Both the position numbers and the translations under genes were made by a program. The notes below the pieces were generated by a model. The model was not told the DNA's origin and searched no databases. It saw only the letters and a program-made list of their open reading frames with translations. Shown here piece by piece: positions 26,673-34,352 of a stretch of 64,000 bases of DNA. Positions within the stretch are counted from its first letter, which is position 1. Every line of letters starts with the position of its first letter. Location of the stretch: the NCBI GenBank assembly GCA_016789025.1, contig JAEURC010000052.1, positions 19,514 to 83,513 on the forward strand, in the 5' to 3' direction. The stretch comes from Anaerolineales bacterium. GTDB taxonomy: Bacteria > Chloroflexota > Anaerolineae > Anaerolineales > Villigracilaceae.

Positions 26673-28076
26673 TCAGGAAAGCAGGGTACGGGCAAAGGCA
26701 AGGAATTTCTGCACATCCTTAAAGTTGGTCATCAAACCAATGGAAATCCGCACCGCTCCGGTAGATTTGCCATCGATGCACGTGCGGAAGTCGTCAATCG
26801 TCAGGCGGTCTTCGTGACCGGGGCTGGCAAAGCACACATCCAACTCCACGCGCGAAATTTCAAGCGCAACCTCTCCAGCTCCCGGATTGCAGAAACAGCC
26901 CGTGCGCAGGGAAATATTGGATTTGTTCGCCTGCTCCTCGATATAACGATGATCGAGAGCGTTGTCGTCTTTATCGTAGAAATTAACGGTGATCGCCCCG
27001 CCTCTTCCCACCATTACGGTTGGTCCGTAAACCCGGACCAAGCCCGCCCCATTGGCGTGTTTCAGGCTGGTCAGGTTTTCGAGCAACCAGCTGGTCAGGC
27101 AATGGACGCGTTCGTGAATCACCTCGTAGCCGATGGATTCGATGTGCTTGAGCCCGATCTCGATGGCGGGGATGTTGAGGTAGTCAATCGTGCCATCCTC
27201 GAACGCGGACGAGCCGTCTGCCATGTAAAATTTATCGCCCTGCACCGATGCGACGGTGATCGTGCCGCCCGCGAACCACGGACGATGCAACTTTGCCAGC
27301 GCCGATTTACGCGCGATCAACGCGCCCAGCCCGGTGGGATAGCCAAACATTTTATAAAATGAAATCGGTACAAAATCGGGATGCGCCGCGCCAAGGTCGA
27401 GCCGGCTGGTGGGCACGAACGCGGCGGCGTCGAGCAGAACGTCCCAGCCGTGTTTGTGCGCTTCCTCGATCCACTCAAGCGGATGTTGCACGGAGGAAAA
27501 GTTCGATTGCGCCGGGTAGGCAAAAAGGTTGTGTCCGTTCTCCGATGGGCGAGACAGTTCGAGGCTGAGTTGCGAAGCGTCCGCGCTCATATCGGGTAAC
27601 GCAACCGGGATATACGTCACCTCGGCGCCGCGCGCGTGGGCAAATTCCCGAATCCCGTTGACCGAGTTGTGATTATCGAAGGTGAGGAGATAACGTCCCT
27701 TTGCAAATGGGTATGACTCACCGACCAGTTTCAGCGCGCCGCTGGCATTGGATGTGAAGATGGCGAGGTATTCATCTGGGTCCGCGTTGAAAAAATGCAG
27801 AACATATTCACGCGCGTGTTCAATCAGTTGCGTGGCAGCAAGCGAGGTGGGATTGGTGGAGTGCGGGTTGCCAAAGACATGCTCGGTGAGGAGTTTGTTA
27901 TGGCGTCGTAATTGTGAATCGGCATACAGCCCGCCCCCGGTGTAATCGAGGTAGACGTGCCCGCCCAGATCGAGACGCGAATAGTCGGTGGCGCGCAGAT
28001 CGTCGATGATCTTTGTGGTGGGATACGTGGGATATGCTTTCAGGAAATTGACGAACTCAATATCGGGTTTTTCCAT
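26673..28076 (-). CDS. Class V aminotransferase-fold PLP enzyme (Moco sulfurase/cysteine desulfurase-like)
   Basis: 467-residue PLP enzyme of the NifS/Moco-sulfurase fold. The PLP-binding Lys lies in PISFYKMFGYPTGLGALIA. DVLLDAAAFVPTSRLDL holds the Asp that pairs with the pyridine ring. The C-terminal LRTGCFCNPGAGE matches the active-Cys loop of Moco sulfurases (GCFCNPGA). There is no MOSC domain, so it resembles only the N-terminal half of eukaryotic Moco sulfurases. The start is ATG 28076 with GAGGAAA upstream. Its -10 overlaps that of the divergent glycosyltransferase. moaA lies in this window, but not beside it. Confidence 0.85.
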   Translation of the reverse strand: MEKPDIEFVNFLKAYPTYPTTKIIDDLRATDYSRLDLGGHVYLDYTGGGLYADSQLRRHNKLLTEHVFGNPHSTNPTSLAATQLIEHAREYVLHFFNADPDEYLAIFTSNASGALKLVGESYPFAKGRYLLTFDNHNSVNGIREFAHARGAEVTYIPVALPDMSADASQLSLELSRPSENGHNLFAYPAQSNFSSVQHPLEWIEEAHKHGWDVLLDAAAFVPTSRLDLGAAHPDFVPISFYKMFGYPTGLGALIARKSALAKLHRPWFAGGTITVASVQGDKFYMADGSSAFEDGTIDYLNIPAIEIGLKHIESIGYEVIHERVHCLTSWLLENLTSLKHANGAGLVRVYGPTVMVGRGGAITVNFYDKDDNALDHRYIEEQANKSNISLRTGCFCNPGAGEVALEISRVELDVCFASPGHEDRLTIDDFRTCIDGKSTGAVRISIGLMTNFKDVQKFLAFARTLLS

Positions 28077-28093
28077 GTGATTTCCTCGCGGCA

Positions 28094-28101
28094 ATTATAA
28101 T
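28094..28101. promoter_or_regulatory. Overlapping divergent -10 boxes
   Basis: The eight bases ATTATAAT contain TATAAT on both strands (28096-28101 for +, 28094-28099 for -). The + box is 6 bases before ATG 28108 of the glycosyltransferase, implying a leaderless RNA. The - box is 17 bases before ATG 28076, which has a ribosome binding site. Polymerase cannot occupy both at once. Confidence 0.6.
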
Positions 28102-28107
28102 ACCCTC

Positions 28108-29121
28108 ATGCCTCGCATTTGCATTTTCCCCCGCGTCGAGGGACTCGGCGGCGTCACATCGTTCCGACTCAAATTTGAAAGCGGACTCCGCGCTCGCAAT
28201 GTGGATGTGACGTACGATCTGGATCAGCCAGCGGATGCCGTCCTCGTTCTCGCCGGGACGAAGAACCTGACTCGCCTGCGCCGGGCTCGCTCAAAGGGAG
28301 GGCGAATCGTCCAGCGGCTGGACGGCTTGAACTGGGTGCACCGCGTCCGCTGGGCGGGACTGCGCTACACCAGCCGCGCGATCTACGGCAATTGGAATCT
28401 CTCGTTCATCCGAAAACATTTTGCGGACAAAGTGATCTATCAAAGTCAATTTGTCAAAGGCTGGTGGGAGGATTGGTATGGCGCGACGAACGTTCCCTCT
28501 TCCGTGATTCTCAACGGCGTGGATTTGAATCAATATTCGCCAAATGGATTGCATGAACGCCCAACGGATTTTTATCGTCTGCTCGTGGTGGAAGGAAGCC
28601 TCGCAGGCGGATTAGATTCGGGATTGTTCTACGCAGTTGACTTGGCAAAGCAGTTAGCGAAGAAACACAGAATCGAATTGGTCATCGTCGGGCGCATGGA
28701 TGCGAGCGCGAAAAAGAAATTGGGAGAACAAAAAGATTTCCGAATCCGTTTTGTTGACTCGATGCCGCGCGAGGAGATCCCATTTCTCGAACGCTCGTCG
28801 CATCTTCTATTTTCCGCGGAGGTGAATCCGCCGTGCCCAAATTCGGTCATCGAAGCGCTGGCGTGCGGATTGCCCGTGGTCGGCTTTGATACCGGCTCGC
28901 TTTCCGAACTCGTACAGGGAGACGCCGGTCGGCTCGCGGCTCACGGGGCAAACCCGTGGAAGTTGGAGCGACCAGACATCCCGTCGCTGGCGGAGGCGGC
29001 GGAAGAAATCTTGCGCGACAATGAACGCTTCCGCACATCCGCGCGCGAGAGGGCAGAGGCTGTGTTCGGGTTGGATACAATGGTGGATGAGTATTTGAAG
29101 GTGTTGTTGGATTTCTCGTAA
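28108..29121 (+). CDS. Glycosyltransferase family 4 protein
   Basis: 337-residue GT-B glycosyltransferase, probably for envelope polysaccharide or glycolipid. The donor-binding C-terminal domain shows VVEGSLAGGLDSGL, LVIVGRMD, and the EX7E-type region SAEVNPPCPNSVIEALACGLPVVGFDTGS. The N-terminal acceptor domain is shorter than usual. LQRLDG and VILNGVDLNQYSP are standard GT4 features. The start has no Shine-Dalgarno and a -10 box 6 bases away. It has no obvious operon partner. Sugar and acceptor unknown. Confidence 0.88.
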   Translation: MPRICIFPRVEGLGGVTSFRLKFESGLRARNVDVTYDLDQPADAVLVLAGTKNLTRLRRARSKGGRIVQRLDGLNWVHRVRWAGLRYTSRAIYGNWNLSFIRKHFADKVIYQSQFVKGWWEDWYGATNVPSSVILNGVDLNQYSPNGLHERPTDFYRLLVVEGSLAGGLDSGLFYAVDLAKQLAKKHRIELVIVGRMDASAKKKLGEQKDFRIRFVDSMPREEIPFLERSSHLLFSAEVNPPCPNSVIEALACGLPVVGFDTGSLSELVQGDAGRLAAHGANPWKLERPDIPSLAEAAEEILRDNERFRTSARERAEAVFGLDTMVDEYLKVLLDFS

Positions 29122-29174
29122 GTCACGGTTGTGACGTATGTGATGTCTAGAATGAAGTTGCTGACAAGGTAAAA

Positions 29175-29789
29175 ATGACAATCAAACGAATATTGTTGCT
29201 TTGCTTGGGAATAACAATAGTTGCGGCAGTTCTTTTTCTGCTTTGGAAACTTAGAGAACCTACTCCTGCTGAGCTTTTACAGGCAGAGCAAGAAATATAC
29301 GCGCTTCTGCTTGAAGAACAGAAATATGCTTACAGTGACTTACCGGATGCTATCCAAGTAGTAGAACTTACAAATTCTGATGAATTTCAACCGGGCGTTC
29401 CATCCAGCGGGCTAGGTCTCTTTCGAGAAAGTCTTGAGCTGAAATATTTTTCCAGCCTGGAAGAAGGAACACTGCTTGATTATCAGGCGAAAAATGCTAA
29501 GCCGTATCCCATCAAGAATTACCTATCCGATTCTGCAAATATCATATTAGTCAATCCCGCAGATGGCAAACAATTGAATTGGTGGGTGTCGTTTTCTCGG
29601 ATAGGTTTCAACTCGTCAATGACACAGGCGCTTGTCTTAGAAGGTGATTGCCGTGGCGAAGCATGTTACGACAACGCCAGTGTTTACATCTACAGCATGG
29701 GCGAATATATAGTGTTGAACAGAATAGGCGGCAAGTGGATAATCAAGGAGCGACAGAGTGCTTGGATTGTAGAGTCACCGGCTCCATAA
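29175..29789 (+). CDS. Membrane-anchored protein of unknown function
   Basis: 204 residues with an N-terminal signal-anchor (basic MTIKR, then about residues 5-25 hydrophobic). The rest is extracytoplasmic, with a Glu-rich helix (ELLQAEQEIYALLLEEQKYAY) leading to a mixed alpha/beta domain and two Cys in DCRGEACYDNA that may form a disulfide. I recognise no family. AAGGT precedes the ATG. GC content is lower than that of flanking genes, suggesting later acquisition. Confidence 0.7.
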   Translation: MTIKRILLLCLGITIVAAVLFLLWKLREPTPAELLQAEQEIYALLLEEQKYAYSDLPDAIQVVELTNSDEFQPGVPSSGLGLFRESLELKYFSSLEEGTLLDYQAKNAKPYPIKNYLSDSANIILVNPADGKQLNWWVSFSRIGFNSSMTQALVLEGDCRGEACYDNASVYIYSMGEYIVLNRIGGKWIIKERQSAWIVESPAP

Positions 29790-29809
29790 TTTACTGGCGC
29801 GATCAATAC

Positions 29810-29849
29810 AAGGAGATACCAATGTCCGAAGAAATCACTACGCCGAAGG
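29810..29849 (+). pseudogene. Duplicated start of the downstream NTF2-like gene
   Basis: An AAGGAGATACCA ribosome binding site followed by ATGTCCGAAGAAATCACT. It mirrors AAGGAGTTCAC then ATGTCCGATGAAATCATC of the gene at 29952. About 13 codons further, the frame runs into a family C repeat and does not continue as the paralogue. It looks like the remnant of a duplicated or interrupted gene start. Confidence 0.5.
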
Positions 29850-29929
29850 ATAATACTTGCAACAAGATTTCTTTTGAAACTGGTGGTTTCGATACGGGCT
29901 CGCTGTCGCTCGCCCTACTCAACCACCGA
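29850..29929. repeat. Family C repeat, half copy
   Basis: Only the centre (ACTTGCAACAAGATTTC) and module 2 (29882-29928, from GGTGGTTTCGATACG to CTACTCAACCACC) are present. Module 1 is missing and replaced by a truncated gene start. It ends 23 bases before ATG 29952. Confidence 0.8.
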
Positions 29930-29951
29930 GGTAACTTGAAAAGGAGTTCAC

Positions 29952-30380
29952 ATGTCCGATGAAATCATCTCTTTCCTGAAAAAACATTTGCAATCCATTC
30001 AAGAGAACGACACAAAAACCTACAACGAAACCACTGCCGAAGAGTTGACTCTTTACGAATGGTGGATCACGCCGCATCGCATTGACGGGCTTCCTTTTCA
30101 TGAGTTTATGATGTCGTCCAATGCCGAGCGCGGCACGGTCTTCGGCGCGGACGCGAGGGGAAAATCTAAAACGCGGTTCGATCTCTCGAATGTGCATATT
30201 CAAAATTATGGCGAGACTGCGATTGCGAGTTACACATTGCTCATCAGTACAGCATCTGCGGAGGGCGTGAAGGTCGCCTCGCACAACGAAAGCCGCGTGA
30301 TGGTAAAAGTCAACGGCGCGTGGAAAATTGTCCACGTTCATAAATCTCCCGCGTGGCAGGCTCCGCACATCCCATCATGA
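29952..30380 (+). CDS. NTF2/CaMKII-association-like (SnoaL-fold) protein
   Basis: 142-residue small cone-fold protein. FLKKHLQSIQENDTKTYNETT forms the first helix. ITPHRIDGLPFHEFMMSS, the strand pair HIQNYGETAIASYTLLI and SRVMVKVNGAWKIVHVHKS match the CaMKII association-domain/DUF4440 group. Such proteins bind small ligands or act as simple enzymes; the role here is unknown. AAAAGGAG precedes the ATG. Its stop overlaps the start of the next glycosyltransferase (ATGA). Confidence 0.82.
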   Translation: MSDEIISFLKKHLQSIQENDTKTYNETTAEELTLYEWWITPHRIDGLPFHEFMMSSNAERGTVFGADARGKSKTRFDLSNVHIQNYGETAIASYTLLISTASAEGVKVASHNESRVMVKVNGAWKIVHVHKSPAWQAPHIPS

Positions 30381-31456
30381 ATCGATTCAATGGCAGGCTC
30401 GCCCTGCAACAACGTGTGCTCCCCAACTATCGCGCTCCCTTCTTTGACCGGCTCGCCTCGGCTTGCGAAGGCGGGATGAGTCTCTTCACCGGCGTGCCGC
30501 GCCCAAGCGAGGGAATTACAACGACCGACGAGTTACGAGTTACGAGATACGAGTTAGGAAAAAACATTCATTTGCTCGGAGGCGCTCTTTACCTTTGTTA
30601 CCAGCAGGGATTGACAAACTGGCTGAAAGAATGGAATCCCGACGCGCTGATCGTGGAAGCCAACCCGCGCTATCTTTCTACATCCTCCGCTGTGAATTGG
30701 ATGCGCGAAGAGAACAAACCGGTGATTGGTTGGGGACTCGGCGCGCCGCCGGTCAGCGGATGGCGTGAACGAAGAAGGAGCGCCTTCCTCAGTCAATTCG
30801 ACGCGCTGATCGCATACAGTCAACGCGGCGCAGATGAGTACGCCGACTTGGGTTTTCCGCTCGATCATATTTTCGTCGCGCATAATTCCGTTTCCCCGTC
30901 GCCGACATGGGATATGCCGCAACGACCTTCAACCTTCAACCTTCAACCCACAATCCTTTTCGTGGGACGTTTACAACTCCGCAAAAATATAGATTTGCTG
31001 TTGGGCGCGTGCGCGGAAATCCAAAACGCGCGGCTGGTCATCGTCGGCGACGGACCGGCGCGCGAGGCGTTCGAGGAACTCGCCGCGGAAATTTATCCGT
31101 CCGCGGAATTTGTGGGGGCAAAGCATGGGGAGGAGTTAAAGGCTCACTTTGCCGAAGCAGACCTCTTCGTCCTGCCGGGAACCGGGGGCTTGGCTGTGCA
31201 AGAGGCAATGAGTTACGGTCTGCCGGTTATCGTGGCGCAGGGAGACGGCACGCAAGATGATCTCGTGAGAAAAGAAAACGGCTGGCAAATTCCGCCCGAC
31301 GATTTCGACGCGCTGGTGGCTACAATGAAAGACGCGCTGTCGGATGCGGCGCGCCTGCGAAGGATGGGAGAAGAGTCGTTTCGGATCGTGAAAGAGGAGA
31401 TCAACATCGAGAAGATGGCGGATGTGTTTGTAACCGCGCTACAAACGGTGAAGTGA
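30377..31456 (+). CDS. Glycosyltransferase family 4 protein
   Basis: 359-residue GT-B enzyme. The N-terminal domain begins GRLALQQRVLPNYRAPFFDRL. The C-terminal donor domain has ILFVGRLQLRKNIDLLLGA, LVIVGDGPAREAFEELA and FVLPGTGGLAVQEAMSYGLPVIVAQGDG. The start is ATG 30377, which overlaps the NTF2-like stop. Two stretches look like in-frame low-complexity insertions: DELRVTRYELGK (30526-30562) and RPSTFNLQPT (30923-30952), both encoded by words also found in intergenic tracts. Acceptor unknown. Confidence 0.87.
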   Translation: MNRFNGRLALQQRVLPNYRAPFFDRLASACEGGMSLFTGVPRPSEGITTTDELRVTRYELGKNIHLLGGALYLCYQQGLTNWLKEWNPDALIVEANPRYLSTSSAVNWMREENKPVIGWGLGAPPVSGWRERRRSAFLSQFDALIAYSQRGADEYADLGFPLDHIFVAHNSVSPSPTWDMPQRPSTFNLQPTILFVGRLQLRKNIDLLLGACAEIQNARLVIVGDGPAREAFEELAAEIYPSAEFVGAKHGEELKAHFAEADLFVLPGTGGLAVQEAMSYGLPVIVAQGDGTQDDLVRKENGWQIPPDDFDALVATMKDALSDAARLRRMGEESFRIVKEEINIEKMADVFVTALQTVK

Positions 31457-31486
31457 TAATCCCGTTCAACGCACCTTCATTTTCGC

Positions 31487-31885
31487 CTACGTGAATGAGT
31501 CGAGCGCCTCTCCCAGGTTATTAAAGACCAGTATATTTTGCACGAAGCCGGTAATGTTGAGGATATAGTAGATCTGCGGGTTGGAGCAGATCATTTTGAA
31601 ATATGGGGATTTGTACTGTTCTGTTTCGCGCCGGTTGATCGTTTCGACATCGCGCGGCGGGGTAAACAGTTTGAACGCGGCTTGAATACCGCGTAAGCCC
31701 GCGCTGGACAACACATCCAAGCCGGAGGTGTCTAGTACAAGATGTCTTGCCCCGTCTTCATGCGCCTGACGCGCCGCATCCAGTAACTGATGTTCGGTCG
31801 CGCCGTGCAGATGACCGGCAAGGTTCAAAATCGTAACCGAAACATCCCCCTGCACTTGCGATGTTTTGATCGTCAGTTCGCTCAT
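31487..31885 (-). CDS. STAS-domain protein (anti-sigma factor antagonist-like)
   Basis: 132-residue STAS domain, the fold of SpoIIAA/RsbV. The conserved LVLDTSGLDVLSSAGLRGI carries the Ser normally phosphorylated by a partner-switching kinase. A C-terminal extension (MICSNPQIYYILNITGF and the following helix) is standard for the family. An insertion around FTPPRDVETINRRETEQYKSPY is longer than usual. It begins 3 bases after the ComEC stop with GGAG inside the comEC end, so the two are co-transcribed. No anti-sigma kinase is nearby. Confidence 0.88.
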   Translation of the reverse strand: MSELTIKTSQVQGDVSVTILNLAGHLHGATEHQLLDAARQAHEDGARHLVLDTSGLDVLSSAGLRGIQAAFKLFTPPRDVETINRRETEQYKSPYFKMICSNPQIYYILNITGFVQNILVFNNLGEALDSFT

Positions 31886-31888
31886 GGT

Positions 31889-34303
31889 TCATTCTCCTTG
31901 ATTTCTCTCCACATTCACCCACATTTGCTCACCGTTCGTGGTGATCTCGATCCAACCGTTTTGGTCGGTGCGCAGCAACTCATGATCCTTGACCGCGTCG
32001 AGCGTTTCATCGTCCGGCATCCCGTTTTCGTCGCCGGCGGCAACGTTTAGCACGATCAACTCCGGGTTAAGATTCACGATCCATTCCGGCGGGTTGGAGG
32101 GCGCGTATCCCGAGTCGGCGAGCGACAGCACGCTCACCGGTCCAACCGACAGACCGTCGCGCAGTTCAGCCATGGCTTCAAAACTCATGCCGATGGGCAA
32201 TACCGCGCGGAAGTTCTGCCACTCAATTAATAACACCGAACCGCGCGCGCCCGTTGTGAGCGTTCGCAGTGTGGCGCCATCGCCGAGGTCGAGGGTTTGA
32301 TTTGTTTCCGCGAACGTCACGGGAATGGCTTGCAGGGTGAGATACTCGTACAACACTTGCGAGGAAAACGATCCCTGCCGGTTGCCGCTCCACAACACGT
32401 TATCGGGCGTGTAACGTTCGAGCGCGCGCGGCAGCGATGCCACCTGTTCCTCGTCCGTGTTGGCGATAATCAACCAGTCGAGCGAACGGTTGAAGGCAGA
32501 GACGCGCCTGCCAAGTTCGTCTGAAAGGATGGTTACGCTGGGTCCGCCGTTGACGAGGATGTTCTTGCCCGATGGCGTTTTGATGAAGACGGCATCCGCC
32601 GAGCCGACATCGAGGAAGGTGACGTGCAGGAGTCTGTCCGGGAGGGAGGAAGCCGCGCGCCAGATGAGGAGCAGGGCAATGGTCAACAGGACGACCGCGC
32701 TTCCCGCGCCGAGTGTGCCTGCCTTCGCCCGTAGGGAGTGGATCCGCTCCCGAAGGGCAGACCAGCCGAACGTCAGCGAAAGAAGCGCCGCGTAGAAAAG
32801 GACGACGAATCCGAAAGAGAAGTCGCCCAAGAAGATCGTCCCATGCGGCACGCGGTCGAACAGTTCGACGATGCGAATCGTGTACAACGTGAAAGGATAT
32901 GCCACCCACGCCGCGAGTTGACCGAGCGGAATCCAAATGAGGCTGAGAATCACAGCAAGACCACCAAGGATCATTACCGCCGGTTGCGCCGGCAAGATGA
33001 ACGGGTTGGCGATGAACGAGACGAGCGAGATGCGCTGAAAATGATATGCCATGATCGGGATGGTGGTGAGTTGCGCGGCGAAGGTGAGGAGGACAAAGTC
33101 GGAAAGCGGTTGGATGATCTTTTGGGCAGTGGAAACTGGAAAGTAGCGGATAAGGAGGTTGGATACGAAATTCGAGAACGGCTCGGCGTAGAGGATGAGA
33201 CCCAGCGTTGCGAAGAATGATAGTTGAAAACCGACATCCCAAATATACAACGGATTCCACGCGCACATCAACATTGCCACGGCAAGCAATGTGTTCAGCG
33301 CGAATTGTCTCCGCCCGATCTGCCTGGCGAACAGGGCAAACGTTCCCATAATTGCGGCGCGCACAACTGCCGCGTCGCCGCCGACGAGTAGGGTGTAAAA
33401 GACGATTCCCAGCACGGCAAGCGCCGAGCCCCAGCGCGGACCAAAGAAGCGGCTGAACATCGTAAAGAAGATCCCGGCGATGATGCTGATGTTGAAGCCC
33501 GAAATGGCGATGATGTGCGCAGTGCCGGTGTTTTTGAAGGCGCCTTGCAATTCTTTGGTGAGTCCCGTATCCACACCGAGGAGGATACCCGCCAGCAGGG
33601 ATGATTCGGGGTCGGGGAAGATGCGGTAGATGTTGGCGAGCGATTTCTCTTTAAGGGTGTAGAGCGCGGCAGAGAAGATATTGCCGCCGTTGCCGGGTAA
33701 TACCGTCACCTCCGCGCTAGACATGTACGAGTGGATGTTTTGCGCGGCGAGGTAGTCGCGGTATGAGAAGTCTTCGTTTTCAGGCGGGGTTTTGAGCTTG
33801 CCGCGCAAGCGGAGGATCTCGCCGTATCGATAGATTTGGTTGTTCGAGACGCGCACGAGGAGCAAGCCTTCGGCTGGGAGATCGCCGTCGCCGGTGTCTA
33901 CGGCTGTCACTTTTAGGCGGAGGTTGGTGTAGGAGTCGCGATAATCGGGAGGTTCAATCAGGTAACCCGTGATTAGTAAATCATAATTACGATCGTTGTA
34001 GAAGGCGATGTGGAACGCGTCGAAGTTGGGAACGGAGAATTGGTAACGGGCTGAGCCGAGGAAGAGGGAGAATAGGAGGATAAAAGGAAAAGGGCGAAGG
34101 ATAAAAAAGAAAGAGGAAAGAGGAAAGATGCGAACGAGGATGGCAAGGAGAATAAAGAGAACGGCAAGCGCCACCCAAACCCAAACCGGCAGAGAGAAAT
34201 AACTGGCAAGCACAATCCCCGCGAGGAAGGCGAGCGAAACCCATACCAGCGGGAGGTACGTTGACAAATGCCCTTGAACACGACTCAGTGCTGAAGTTTG
34301 CAT
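31889..34303 (-). CDS. comEC: ComEC/Rec2-family DNA uptake protein with degenerate nuclease domain
   Basis: 804-residue polytopic membrane protein of the ComEC family, the channel for single-stranded DNA during natural transformation. Order: N-terminal helices and DUF4131-like domain, then the Competence domain with AHIIAISGFNISIIAG and GDAAVVRAAIMG, then a C-terminal metallo-beta-lactamase-like domain (from about 580: LLHVTFLDVGSADAVFI). In that domain the metal motif HxHxDH is replaced by ANTDEEQ, and the later His motif is also gone, so nuclease activity is unlikely. The helix near residues 58-80 is encoded by a C/T-rich word tract. Start ATG 34303; TATGAT lies 9 bases upstream. Confidence 0.88.
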   Translation of the reverse strand: MQTSALSRVQGHLSTYLPLVWVSLAFLAGIVLASYFSLPVWVWVALAVLFILLAILVRIFPLSSFFFILRPFPFILLFSLFLGSARYQFSVPNFDAFHIAFYNDRNYDLLITGYLIEPPDYRDSYTNLRLKVTAVDTGDGDLPAEGLLLVRVSNNQIYRYGEILRLRGKLKTPPENEDFSYRDYLAAQNIHSYMSSAEVTVLPGNGGNIFSAALYTLKEKSLANIYRIFPDPESSLLAGILLGVDTGLTKELQGAFKNTGTAHIIAISGFNISIIAGIFFTMFSRFFGPRWGSALAVLGIVFYTLLVGGDAAVVRAAIMGTFALFARQIGRRQFALNTLLAVAMLMCAWNPLYIWDVGFQLSFFATLGLILYAEPFSNFVSNLLIRYFPVSTAQKIIQPLSDFVLLTFAAQLTTIPIMAYHFQRISLVSFIANPFILPAQPAVMILGGLAVILSLIWIPLGQLAAWVAYPFTLYTIRIVELFDRVPHGTIFLGDFSFGFVVLFYAALLSLTFGWSALRERIHSLRAKAGTLGAGSAVVLLTIALLLIWRAASSLPDRLLHVTFLDVGSADAVFIKTPSGKNILVNGGPSVTILSDELGRRVSAFNRSLDWLIIANTDEEQVASLPRALERYTPDNVLWSGNRQGSFSSQVLYEYLTLQAIPVTFAETNQTLDLGDGATLRTLTTGARGSVLLIEWQNFRAVLPIGMSFEAMAELRDGLSVGPVSVLSLADSGYAPSNPPEWIVNLNPELIVLNVAAGDENGMPDDETLDAVKDHELLRTDQNGWIEITTNGEQMWVNVERNQGE

Positions 34304-34340
34304 TCTGTTTGCATCATAGCATAATTTGAAAGAGGGAGGA

Positions 34341-34346
34341 TACAAT
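34341..34346 (+). promoter_or_regulatory. -10 box for leaderless mRNA of the GT87-like gene
   Basis: TACAAT lies 6 bases before ATG 34353. AGGGAGGA just upstream is too far from the ATG for ideal ribosome binding (about 14 bases), so a leaderless start is the better reading. Confidence 0.55.
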
Positions 34347-34352
34347 TTAGAA

